Shown here: piece by piece, positions 1 through 6,653 of the stretch
Numbering within the stretch: position 1 is the stretch's first letter
Layout of the letters: each line of letters begins with the position of its first letter
Assembly: GCA_904420055.1 (NCBI GenBank)
Contig: CAJFTV010000031.1
Location: 1 to 7,673, forward strand
DNA from: Candidatus Alloscillospira gallinarum
Lineage (GTDB): Bacteria > Bacillota > Clostridia > Oscillospirales > Oscillospiraceae
DNA: 7,673 nucleotides
Direction of reading: 5' to 3'
Notes under the pieces: generated by a model
Told to the model about the DNA's origin: nothing
Seen by the model: the letters and a program-made list of their open reading frames with translations, nothing else
The model's database searches: none
Translations under genes and position numbers: made by a program

Positions 1-1092
1 AATGAATTGTGCCATCTCATCTCTCGTATTAAACGCGGATACGCTTACGCGCACAGTACCGGTATTGTATGTCCCGGCGGAGTCATGAGCGTAAGGGGAA
101 CAGTGAAAGCCTGCCCTGACGGCAACGCCGTATTGTGAGAGAAGGTCGGCATAGTATTCACAGTCCATATGCTCGGGTAAAAGTGAAAGTACCCCGGCCT
201 GTAGCGTACTGTCCCCAGATGCAAACACATGGAGCCCGTCTATGGCGGACAGCCGCGGAATAAGGTAACCTATGAGTTCCTGTTCATGGCGCAGAATACG
301 TTCTGTTCCGGTGGAAATCACAAAGTCCAGCCCTGCTGAAAGCCCTGAAATTCCAGGCATGTTGTGCGTTCCCGCTTCGCCGGCGTCCGGAAGAAAGTCC
401 GGCATATAGGACAGCTTGGGACTGCTGCCTGTTCCTCCCTTCAGGAGGGGCATTACGCTTTTTCTGCACAGCAGAAGTCCAGTACCCTGCGGGCCGTACA
501 GACCCTTATGTCCCGGCATTGCTACAAATTCAGCATTTAGAGCTTCAAAGTCAACTTTTACTGCGCCGGCCGACTGAGAGGCATCTACAATAAAAGGTAC
601 GCCTTTTATCCTGCAGATCTCACCTATTTCCTCCAATGGGAATATAAAGCCAAACACGTTTGACACATGTGTACATACAACAGCCTTCGTGCCAGGCGTT
701 ATATGCCGCTCAAAAGAACGCACTGCGCCCTCGCTGTCGAACAGCTCACATTCTGCAACTACAGTGTCTGCTCCAAGGTGTTTTAACGGGCGCATTACGG
801 CATTGTGCTCGTATCCGGATACTACAACACGGTCTCCCTTTTTCACAAGAGAGTTTATCGCCATATTCAGGCCGTGGGTCGCGTTAAACGTAAATACAAC
901 ATTGTCAGGATAAGGCACATTAAAGAGATGGGCGGCTTTTTCCCGGCATTCATAGGCAATTTTTGATGAAAGCATGGCGTTATAATACTGACCACGCCCC
1001 GGACTTGTCAGGGTCTTTACGGCTTTCCCTACCGCGGCAGACACACCTTTTGGCTTTTGCAGCGTTGTTGCCGCTGCATCAAGGTATATCAT
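1..1092 (-). CDS. Class V aminotransferase / cysteine desulfurase family protein (3' end off the window)
   Basis: PLP-dependent enzyme of the NifS/SufS-like fold, probably releasing sulfur from cysteine as an enzyme-bound persulfide. I translated 364 codons from the ATG; the frame is open to the window edge, so perhaps 15-20 C-terminal residues are missing against a family length near 380. Visible motifs: N-terminal IYLDAAATT (2-10), ATHGLN (71-76), the cofactor-aspartate motif VDASQSAG (169-176), the Schiff-base lysine in GHKGLYGPQGTG (Lys196), and the catalytic-cysteine loop RAGFHCSPYAH (Cys331) followed by GTVRVSVSAFNT. This pattern matches the subgroup often annotated as 'cysteine desulfurase family protein' rather than housekeeping IscS or SufS. 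The ATG overlaps the stop of the DUF3343 gene as ATGA, with GAGGTG just upstream, so the two are probably translationally coupled. Sulfur versus selenium substrate is not decided by sequence. Confidence 0.93.
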   Translation of the reverse strand, partial: MIYLDAAATTLQKPKGVSAAVGKAVKTLTSPGRGQYYNAMLSSKIAYECREKAAHLFNVPYPDNVVFTFNATHGLNMAINSLVKKGDRVVVSGYEHNAVMRPLKHLGADTVVAECELFDSEGAVRSFERHITPGTKAVVCTHVSNVFGFIFPLEEIGEICRIKGVPFIVDASQSAGAVKVDFEALNAEFVAMPGHKGLYGPQGTGLLLCRKSVMPLLKGGTGSSPKLSYMPDFLPDAGEAGTHNMPGISGLSAGLDFVISTGTERILRHEQELIGYLIPRLSAIDGLHVFASGDSTLQAGVLSLLPEHMDCEYYADLLSQYGVAVRAGFHCSPYAHDSAGTYNTGTVRVSVSAFNTRDEMAQFI

Positions 1093-1343
1093 GGCCTCAC
1101 CTCGTATGGAATTCCGTCGTCTCCCACGGCGTATATGCCGACGAGTTCAAGTCTGTTTTGCCTTATTATATCCAGGGCTGGATAGAGTTTGTATCCCGCA
1201 ATTTTTACAGAGTATCCGCAGCCCTCGGAAATTCCCCGCGACGGCAGCTTTACAACCCAGCCGTGTATGCCGCCTTTATCCAGTGTTCTTACAACGCGCT
1301 GTGCATAGGTAATAGACCTGCAGCGCAGATAATAGTAATCCAA
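1089..1343 (-). CDS. DUF3343 small protein, putative Se/S carrier
   Basis: Small soluble protein of about 84 residues matching the DUF3343 pattern: YYYLRCRS at the N-terminus, a helix (YAQRVVRTLDKGGI), then LPSRGISEGCGYSV with the typical CG pair, and a terminal GIYAVGDDGIPYEV. Proteins of this family commonly sit beside class V desulfurases or selenium genes and are proposed sulfur or selenium carriers; that role is inferred and not demonstrated. I prefer the TTG start at 1343: GGGGGTG (1350-1356) lies 6 bases upstream. The in-frame GTG at 1352 would add three residues but has no ribosome binding site. The stop overlaps the desulfurase start by 4 bases, and the gene lies about 70 bases downstream of ispF. 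A second cysteine (in RCRS) lies near the N-terminus. Confidence 0.85.
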   Translation of the reverse strand: MDYYYLRCRSITYAQRVVRTLDKGGIHGWVVKLPSRGISEGCGYSVKIAGYKLYPALDIIRQNRLELVGIYAVGDDGIPYEVRP

Positions 1344-1349
1344 AAAATA

Positions 1350-1404
1350 CACCCCCGGCAGTTACTGCGGCATTTTGCCGCATTTCATTCTATGCCGGAA
1401 AGTG
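1350..1404 (-). promoter_or_regulatory. Nested hairpin over the DUF3343 ribosome binding site
   Basis: The ispF–DUF3343 gap can fold into two stacked stems. The inner stem is a perfect 7-bp repeat, TGCGGCA–AAA–TGCCGCA (1366-1382). The outer stem pairs CCGGCA (1393-1398) with TGCCGG (1355-1360). It can extend through U·G pairs and CAC/GTG to 1404/1350, which covers the GGGGGTG Shine-Dalgarno sequence. No T-tract follows, so it does not look like an intrinsic terminator. The base of the stem is only 12 bases past the ispF stop, so a ribosome ending ispF might open it. The pairing is seen directly; the regulatory role is inferred. Confidence 0.4.
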
Positions 1405-1415
1405 TGATTGTGTGG

Positions 1416-1883
1416 CTAATTAAGGAGCACAACCGCGTGGGAGGAAATGCCAAGAAGCTGGCCTGTAAACCCAAGCCCCTCCTCAGTCGTCGCCTTTATG
1501 CTGACACGGGACATATCGGTATTCAATGCTTCTGCTATTTTTCTGCGCATATCCTGAATATAAGGCGCGATTTTAGGCTTTTGCGCAATTATGGTTATAT
1601 CGCAGTTTTCAAGATTATACCCAAGCCCTGTAATCTTGTTCCAAACGGTTTTAAGCATCTCAATACTGTCCGCGTTTTTCCATTTTTCATCGCTGTCCGG
1701 GAAGAGCTGCCCTATGTCACCAAGCGCGGCCGCTCCTAGGATTGCGTCCATGAGGGCGTGTACAGGCACGTCCGCGTCCGAATGTCCGTCAGGACCGTAT
1801 TCATACGGGATAGTCACGCCGCACAGTATACATTTTCTGCCGGACAACATCTTGTGGACATCATATCCGTGGCCTATTCGCAT
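1416..1883 (-). CDS. ispF: 2-C-methyl-D-erythritol 2,4-cyclodiphosphate synthase (IspF)
   Basis: Cytosolic MEP-pathway enzyme that cyclises CDP-ME 2-phosphate to MEcPP with release of CMP. Its 155 residues are the normal family length. Metal ligands are visible as Asp8 and His10 in GYDVH and His42 in the long signature GHSDADVPVHALMDAI, followed by LGDIGQLFPD; the C-terminal motif ATTEEGLGFTG (131-141) is intact. The family forms trimers with active sites at the subunit interfaces. The start overlaps the end of ispD by 10 bases; its GGGGAGGGAG ribosome binding site lies inside the last ispD codons, so coupled translation is likely. It is separate from ispD rather than fused as in some bacteria. 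Nothing essential is missing. Confidence 0.98.
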   Translation of the reverse strand: MRIGHGYDVHKMLSGRKCILCGVTIPYEYGPDGHSDADVPVHALMDAILGAAALGDIGQLFPDSDEKWKNADSIEMLKTVWNKITGLGYNLENCDITIIAQKPKIAPYIQDMRRKIAEALNTDMSRVSIKATTEEGLGFTGQLLGISSHAVVLLN

Positions 1884-2617
1884 TTTTTCTCCCTCCCCTT
1901 TAAAATTCCGTATGCAAGGTCAAGGTCAGCCTTCACTGTGAGTTTGATATTTTCACGTGAGCCGTCGAAAAGACGCGGGTGCAAGCCTATGGCCTCCACC
2001 GCCATACAGTCATCAGTGATATTGAGGCCATGGCTTACAGCGTTTTGAAGAGCCCCCTTTATTATATCAGTTCTAAATACCTGTGGGGTCTGTATTTCAA
2101 ACAGGTTGTCACGTTCCACTGTAGAGCTGACAAAGCCGTTTTCGCCGCGCTTAATCGTGCTGACAACCGGGATTGCGGCAGCAGAAGCGCTGTATTTGAC
2201 TGCGGTGTCAATTCCGTCTCTTATCATGCTGTCCGTCACAAAGGGCCGGGCGCCGTCATGTATTATTACAATGTCGCTCTTATCGCTCACTGCAAATACG
2301 CCGTTACTGGAAGAAACGCTGCGTTTGTCTCCGCCGGGCACGATTTTTGTGAGCTTTGTGATACCGCTTTCACTGCATATACTTCGCGCCTTGTCAATGT
2401 CGCACTCTCTGACAACGAGAACAATCTCTGAAACAGCGCCGCAGCTTTGAAACACAGATAAGGTGCGGACTATGACAGGGACACCGTCAAGCTCATAAAA
2501 AATTTTGTTTATCCCGCCCATTCTTGATGCGGAACCTGCAGCAACAACGACAGCTGAGGTAAACAGCATTTTTTTATCAATTACTTTACCCAATCCGCGG
2601 ACAATTCCCCTTACCAT
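1874..2617 (-). CDS. ispD: 2-C-methyl-D-erythritol 4-phosphate cytidylyltransferase (IspD)
   Basis: Transfers CMP from CTP to MEP, giving CDP-ME, in the MEP isoprenoid pathway. Nucleotide-binding signature VVVAAGSASRMGG with Arg32, and Lys38 in NKIFYELDGVPV, match the glycine-rich loop and catalytic Arg/Lys of the family. Further motifs are IHDGARPFV, IQTPQVFRTDII, TDDCMAVEAIG and GSRENIKLTVKADLDLA. The 247 residues are slightly long because of about 16 extra N-terminal residues before the usual start (Met17). The longer start is kept because AAGGAG lies 7 bases upstream of it, whereas Met17 has no ribosome binding site. It is first gene of its transcription unit, directly behind a promoter, and is followed by ispF with a 10-base overlap. 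Confidence 0.97.
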   Translation of the reverse strand: MVRGIVRGLGKVIDKKMLFTSAVVVAAGSASRMGGINKIFYELDGVPVIVRTLSVFQSCGAVSEIVLVVRECDIDKARSICSESGITKLTKIVPGGDKRSVSSSNGVFAVSDKSDIVIIHDGARPFVTDSMIRDGIDTAVKYSASAAAIPVVSTIKRGENGFVSSTVERDNLFEIQTPQVFRTDIIKGALQNAVSHGLNITDDCMAVEAIGLHPRLFDGSRENIKLTVKADLDLAYGILKGREKKCE

Positions 2618-2645
2618 AAGTCATCTCCTTTTATCTAATAGTCAT

Positions 2646-2674
2646 ATTATAAAACAAAAAGTAAAAAAAATAAA
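2646..2674 (-). promoter_or_regulatory. Probable promoter of the ispD–ispF unit
   Basis: A perfect TATAAT -10 box (2646-2651) stands 17 bases from a weak -35 match, TTTATT (2669-2674, 3 of 6). Predicted transcription start is near 2639, leaving a leader of about 22 bases with AAGGAG ahead of ispD. The -35 region lies within the base and T-tract of the upstream terminator, so the end of one unit and the start of the next share sequence. Confidence 0.6.
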
Positions 2675-2698
2675 GACAGGCTGAAAAACCTGTCTTTA
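2663..2698 (-). terminator. Intrinsic terminator after ispH–rpsA
   Basis: On the minus strand a 10-bp perfect stem (TAAAGACAGG with CCTGTCTTTA, plus-strand 2671-2680 and 2689-2698) has an 8-base loop and is followed at once by eight T residues (2663-2670). It begins 12 bases past the stop of the ispH–rpsA gene. This is a textbook Rho-independent terminator separating the two transcription units. Confidence 0.92.
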
Positions 2699-2710
2699 TC
2701 TAATTTCAGA

Positions 2711-4717
2711 TTATTCCTCTACAGGAACTTCCTCGTCAGCTGTATCAGCTGCGCCGGCATTGTCCTCTAAAAGAGCGCGGATACTGAGAGAGACCTTGTG
2801 CTTCTCGTTGTCAATTTCTGTTACCTTGACGTCAACTTCCTGTCCCTCAGAGAGAACCTCAGCAGGTGTACCGATACGTCTGTCCGCAATCTGGGAGATG
2901 TGGATAAGTCCGTCAACACCGGGGATAATCTCAGCAAAAGCGCCAAAAGGCATGAGCTTTACAATTTTAGCCTTTACAACGTCATCAACGTGTACGGAGT
3001 TTGTAAACTTAACCCAGGGATTGTCCTCTTCCTTTTTGTAGCCCAGTGAAATTTTCTTTTTCTCCTTGTCAAATGAGAGTACGTATACCTCAATCTCATC
3101 ACCGATATTAAACACGTCAGAGGGCTGCTTAATCCTGGACCAGCTTATCTCTGATACGTGAACCATACCGTCAATTCCACCGATATCCACGAAAGCGCCG
3201 TATGTTGTCATGGACTTTACAACACCGGTGTAAACCTTGCCGACTTCAATCTCATTCCAGATAGCCTCAGCCTTTGCCTTTCTCTCCTCATACGCGACAG
3301 CGCGGATAGAGCCCACAATACGGCGGCGGGACTGATTTACCTCTGTAATGCGAAGTCTTACATTCTCCTTGAGAAGAGTTGACATCGGCGTGTCCTTCGG
3401 AAGGCCTGTCTGGGAGGCAGGGACAAAAACCCTCATTCCCTTTACCATGACAATAATGCCGCCTTTGTTTTCCTCGGTAACAACACCCTCAACTGTTTCC
3501 TTGCTCTCCCGGAGCTGCTCAATAATATCCCAGTTCTTTATTGAATCAAGACGCTTCTTAGAAAGCATAACCGTGCCCTCTACGTCGTTTACACGCATGA
3601 CAAAAGCCTCAACTTCATCGCCGACTTTAACAATGTCCTCGGCCTTTGCATTGGGGTCTGCGGAAAGCTCAGCCAGAGGAATATATCCGGCGTGCTTAGT
3701 GCCAAGGTCAACAGAAACTTCGGTTGGAGTTATCGCAGCAACTATACCGGTAACCTTTTCTCCTGTATGTAAAGTTTTAATGGATTTTTCGAGCATTTCC
3801 TCAAAGGATTCCGTCTCCTCATTTGGTTCTGCTACAGGCTCCGATACCTCTGCAATTGTCTCATTTTTCATTTCTTCACTCATCGTCTGATTGACCTCCT
3901 TTATTATCCACGCCGGCGTGGAAGCACCGGCGGTGATTCCAACGTTATCATACTTTTTAAACCAGCTTTCAGAAAGTTCCGATGCCCGTTCAATCATATA
4001 TACCCTCGGACAGTTTTCTCTGCAAATATCTGCAATTTTCTTCGTGTTAGAGCTGGCCTGGCCCCCAATTACTATCATTACATCTGATGCCTGAGACAGG
4101 CTGGCGGCCTCCTTTTGACGCATGTACGTGGTATCGCATATTGTATCAAATATTTCGGCGTTTGTACACTGTTTTTTTATTAAATTATTGCAAATTTCAT
4201 AATTATCTCTGTTTCCTGTTGTCTGAGACACGACTGAAATTGGAATTTGACTGTTTTTTTCATCGGCTTCAAGCCAGTTTTCAAGTTCAGAAGCATCTCT
4301 GAAAATAAGATATTTGTCACACCAGCCGGCAATTCCCTCTACCTCCGGGTGCTCGGCCTGACCTATAATCACAATCGTTCTTCCCTTTTGCGACTCCTGC
4401 CGTGCAATCTCATGTATTTTGGCCACAAACGGACATGTGGCGTCCACAATCGCAGCGCCAGTAGATTTCAGTTTTTCCTCAGCAGATTTGGAAATGCCGT
4501 GTGACCGCACCAGCACTACATCACCGGGGCCTGCATCTTCAGGGGCGCTGAGAATATCCGCACCTTTTTGCCGGAGTTCCTCAACGACAGTACCGTTATG
4601 TATGATAGGACCCAGCGTAAAGCACTTTCCAAACTTTTCGAGTGTCTCTTCACACATTTTCACTGCCCTTGTCACGCCAAAGCAAAAACCGGCAGATTTT
4701 GCAACAGTAATCTTCAT
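2711..4717 (-). CDS. ispH: Bifunctional HMBPP reductase (IspH) / 30S ribosomal protein S1 fusion
   Basis: A 668-residue fusion. Residues 1 to about 278 are IspH, which reduces HMBPP to IPP and DMAPP with a [4Fe-4S] cluster. Cluster cysteines are Cys12 (GFCFGV), Cys95 (ATCPF) and Cys194 (TICDTT). Substrate residues include His40, His73, His123, Glu125 (HPEVEG), Thr166/Thr167, Ser222-Ser223-Asn224 and Ser266. Residues 279-315 are acidic and look like a normal S1 N-terminus. Four S1 RNA-binding repeats follow at about 318-388, 404-472, 490-560 and 576-647, with a short acidic tail. Four repeats and about 390 residues match stand-alone S1-like proteins of Firmicutes, not the six-repeat E. coli S1. 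Such IspH–S1 fusions are known in Clostridia. The gene starts 8 bases after cmk; an internal ribosome binding site precedes Met279. Confidence 0.97.
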   Translation of the reverse strand: MKITVAKSAGFCFGVTRAVKMCEETLEKFGKCFTLGPIIHNGTVVEELRQKGADILSAPEDAGPGDVVLVRSHGISKSAEEKLKSTGAAIVDATCPFVAKIHEIARQESQKGRTIVIIGQAEHPEVEGIAGWCDKYLIFRDASELENWLEADEKNSQIPISVVSQTTGNRDNYEICNNLIKKQCTNAEIFDTICDTTYMRQKEAASLSQASDVMIVIGGQASSNTKKIADICRENCPRVYMIERASELSESWFKKYDNVGITAGASTPAWIIKEVNQTMSEEMKNETIAEVSEPVAEPNEETESFEEMLEKSIKTLHTGEKVTGIVAAITPTEVSVDLGTKHAGYIPLAELSADPNAKAEDIVKVGDEVEAFVMRVNDVEGTVMLSKKRLDSIKNWDIIEQLRESKETVEGVVTEENKGGIIVMVKGMRVFVPASQTGLPKDTPMSTLLKENVRLRITEVNQSRRRIVGSIRAVAYEERKAKAEAIWNEIEVGKVYTGVVKSMTTYGAFVDIGGIDGMVHVSEISWSRIKQPSDVFNIGDEIEVYVLSFDKEKKKISLGYKKEEDNPWVKFTNSVHVDDVVKAKIVKLMPFGAFAEIIPGVDGLIHISQIADRRIGTPAEVLSEGQEVDVKVTEIDNEKHKVSLSIRALLEDNAGAADTADEEVPVEE
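3881..3902 (-). promoter_or_regulatory. Internal Shine-Dalgarno and ATG at the IspH/S1 junction
   Basis: Inside the fused frame, AAAGGAGGT (3894-3902) stands 10 bases upstream of the ATG for Met279 (3881-3883). Starting there would make a stand-alone S1 of 390 residues beginning MSEEMKNE, a typical S1 start. The same bases encode Lys-Glu-Val of the IspH C-terminus, so coding constraint may explain part of the match. The spacing is slightly long. The sequence is seen directly; use as a start is inferred. Confidence 0.5.
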
Positions 4718-4725
4718 ATTGCCTC

Positions 4726-5406
4726 TTACTCCTGCCTTTTAAGATGTGCTTCCACGATTTTTTTCAGAATGTCAAAGCTCTCCTGAAGTGAGTTTCCCGT
4801 GGTGTCGAGCAGCAGGGCGTCCCGTGCAGGTTTTAAAGGAGAGGTTGCCCGGGTGCTGTCGTTTTTGTCACGGTAGTTTATATCCCGCAGTACGTCTGAA
4901 TATGTTGTGTCAACGCCCTTTGCCACAAGCTCCTCGTACCGCCGCCTGGCCCTGTCCTCAGGCGTGGCAGACAAAAACAGCTTTAAACCAGCATTTGGAA
5001 GCACGACGGTGCCAATATCCCTGCCGTCCATAATTACATCGTAATCCTGCGCCATTTTTCTCTGCATGTCCAAAAGAAAACTGCGCACGCACGGAATAGC
5101 GGACACATCAGAGGCATACACGGATATTGCGGGCATTCTTATGTCTGATGTGACGTCACGCCCGTTTAAAATCATGCGCTGAATACCTCCGTCATACATC
5201 ATCTCAATTTTGATATCCGGCAGAAGTAGCGATACCTTATCTCCGTCCTTAGGGTCAATTCCTTCGTTATAGGCGTGCAGCCCCACGCTGCGGTAAATAG
5301 CGCCTGTATCAACATATATTAGGCCAAAATGAGCGGCAAGCATGTTTGACAGCGTGCTCTTACCGGCACCGGCCGGTCCGTCAATTGCAATACTTCTTTT
5401 TTCCAT
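4726..5406 (-). CDS. cmk: Cytidylate kinase (Cmk)
   Basis: Phosphorylates CMP and dCMP to the diphosphates with ATP in the cytosol, recycling CMP, which is also a by-product of IspF. The 226 residues are normal length. Motifs: P-loop GPAGAGKST (10-18), VDTGAIYRS (32-40) near the NMP site, MDGRDIGTVVLPNA, the ATPEDRARRRYEE helix, and RDINYRDKNDSTRATSPLKPA carrying the arginines and acidic residues of the lid. The start at 5406 is chosen because GGAG lies 5 bases upstream and the motif spacing fits; an in-frame ATG at 5457 would overlap the previous gene and add 17 residues unlike the family. It lies 11 bases after the flavoprotein and 8 before ispH. A plsC-like acyltransferase sometimes found between cmk and ispH is absent here. 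Confidence 0.97.
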   Translation of the reverse strand: MEKRSIAIDGPAGAGKSTLSNMLAAHFGLIYVDTGAIYRSVGLHAYNEGIDPKDGDKVSLLLPDIKIEMMYDGGIQRMILNGRDVTSDIRMPAISVYASDVSAIPCVRSFLLDMQRKMAQDYDVIMDGRDIGTVVLPNAGLKLFLSATPEDRARRRYEELVAKGVDTTYSDVLRDINYRDKNDSTRATSPLKPARDALLLDTTGNSLQESFDILKKIVEAHLKRQE

Positions 5407-5417
5407 ATATTCTCCAA

Positions 5418-6653
5418 TCAATATACGTGCAATCCCGCGGCGTAAGCCGTGGACCACGCAATTTGCAGATTATATCCTCCTGTATAGCCGTCTGCATCAA
5501 TCACTTCACCGGCGAAGAAAAGACCGGGAACTATTTTGGACTCCATGGTTTTGGGATTAATTTCCCTAAGAGAAATTCCGCCGGAGGTAACAATCGCCTC
5601 GCTCGCCGGACGAAGCCCGCTGACGTCTATCCTGAAGTGTTTTATAAGCTCTACCAAGCTGTGGCGCTGTGCCCTTGTAATGGAGTGCACCTTTGTCTCC
5701 GGAGGTATACCGGAACGCGACACAACAACAGGTATCATAAGCCTGTTCAAAAGGTCGGACAGCGCGTTTGAAAAGTCCCTGTTTGAATACTTTTGAAAAT
5801 CACGCAGAACCCTCGCATCAAGAGTGTCAAAATCAAGGGCCGGCTTTAAGTCAATTTCCACGTAGTATTTTTTTGTATCAAAATCCCGCATGTGCGCGCT
5901 GGCCGAAAGAGCAAGGGGCCCTGACATGCCGAAATGGGTAAAAAGCAGCTCCCCAAAATCCTCATATATCGGCTTTTTCCCGCCGTCATATGCTTTGAGT
6001 GCGACATTTCGCAGAGATAGTCCCTGCATTTTTTTGCAGTCGTCTCCAGCCTCAACAATCGGCACGAGAGAGCCTTTAGGTTTTACAACGGTATGTCCGA
6101 GCTTTTTTGCCAGATTATATCCGTCACCGTCTGACCCGGTTTTGGGATATGACACGCCGCCTGTTGCAATAACTGCGCTCCGGCAGCCATATATTCCCCT
6201 GGCGGTTTTGACATCAGTCACGCCGCTGTCATCTGTTATTATACCAGTACATTTCTCAAAAATAAAGTGAACTCCTGCATTTTGCATTTTTTGCATAAGT
6301 GCCGTCACAATATCAGCGGCCCTGTCCGATTTTGGAAAGACCCGTCTGCCCCTCTCGGTTTTAAGCGGAACGCCGAGATTTTCAAACATTTCCATAACGT
6401 CCTCCGGGGAGAAAGCAGAAACCGCCCCATATAAGAACTTGCCGCCGGTTGGAATGTTTTCAATGACTTCCTTAACAGGGCAGTTATTTGTGACATTACA
6501 CCTGCCCTTTCCGGTTATGCGGAGCTTTTTGCCGAAAAAGCCGTTTTTTTCAATTACTGCGACGTTAAGTCCCCTCTCTGCCGCAACAGCGGAGGCCAGC
6601 ATACCTGCCGCGCCTCCGCCAATGACAATTACATCATACATCTGTTTTTTCAT
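5418..6653 (-). CDS. BaiN/HI0933-family NAD(P)/FAD-dependent oxidoreductase
   Basis: Flavoprotein of the HI0933/YhiN/BaiN family, 411 residues from the chosen start. The FAD-binding dinucleotide motif VIVIGGGAAGMLAS begins at about residue 8 and the ribose-binding Glu is near 35. The family motif ITGKGRCNVTN is at 46-56, followed by ATGGVSYPKTGSDGDG, LLFTHFGMSGP, TSGGISLREINPKTM (from 356) and the C-terminal FAD motif AGEVIDADGYTGGYNLQ. One member, BaiN, is linked to bile acid reduction in Clostridium scindens, but most members, especially in this cmk–ispH setting, have unknown substrates, so no bile-acid role is claimed. The start is uncertain: Met codons at 6662, 6653 and 6641 all lack a clear ribosome binding site and all overlap the end of the regulator gene, suggesting coupled translation. 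Confidence 0.93.
   Translation of the reverse strand: MKKQMYDVIVIGGGAAGMLASAVAAERGLNVAVIEKNGFFGKKLRITGKGRCNVTNNCPVKEVIENIPTGGKFLYGAVSAFSPEDVMEMFENLGVPLKTERGRRVFPKSDRAADIVTALMQKMQNAGVHFIFEKCTGIITDDSGVTDVKTARGIYGCRSAVIATGGVSYPKTGSDGDGYNLAKKLGHTVVKPKGSLVPIVEAGDDCKKMQGLSLRNVALKAYDGGKKPIYEDFGELLFTHFGMSGPLALSASAHMRDFDTKKYYVEIDLKPALDFDTLDARVLRDFQKYSNRDFSNALSDLLNRLMIPVVVSRSGIPPETKVHSITRAQRHSLVELIKHFRIDVSGLRPASEAIVTSGGISLREINPKTMESKIVPGLFFAGEVIDADGYTGGYNLQIAWSTAYAAGLHVY

Noticed and set aside
284..469. Minus-strand 61-codon frame within the desulfurase
   Set aside because: It is a different reading frame of the desulfurase gene, whose own frame is open with all catalytic motifs.
1366..1382. Inner hairpin after ispF considered as a terminator
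   Set aside because: No T-tract follows on the minus strand and the next gene starts only about 20 bases on.
963..1739. A 258-codon open frame on the plus strand
   Set aside because: It lies antisense across the desulfurase start, the DUF3343 gene and ispF, all well-supported genes, and its translation shows no recognisable domain.
1979..2450. Two plus-strand open frames of over 110 codons opposite ispD
   Set aside because: Both are antisense to a complete ispD with all motifs and have no recognisable protein pattern.
3348..3890. A 180-codon plus-strand open frame opposite the S1 region
   Set aside because: It is Ser/Thr-rich low-complexity sequence typical of the reverse of an acidic, codon-biased gene, and shows no domain.
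5407..5457. Upstream in-frame ATG extending cmk by 17 residues
   Set aside because: It would overlap the flavoprotein by 40 bases; the ATG at 5406 has a GGAG ribosome binding site and the usual Cmk N-terminus.
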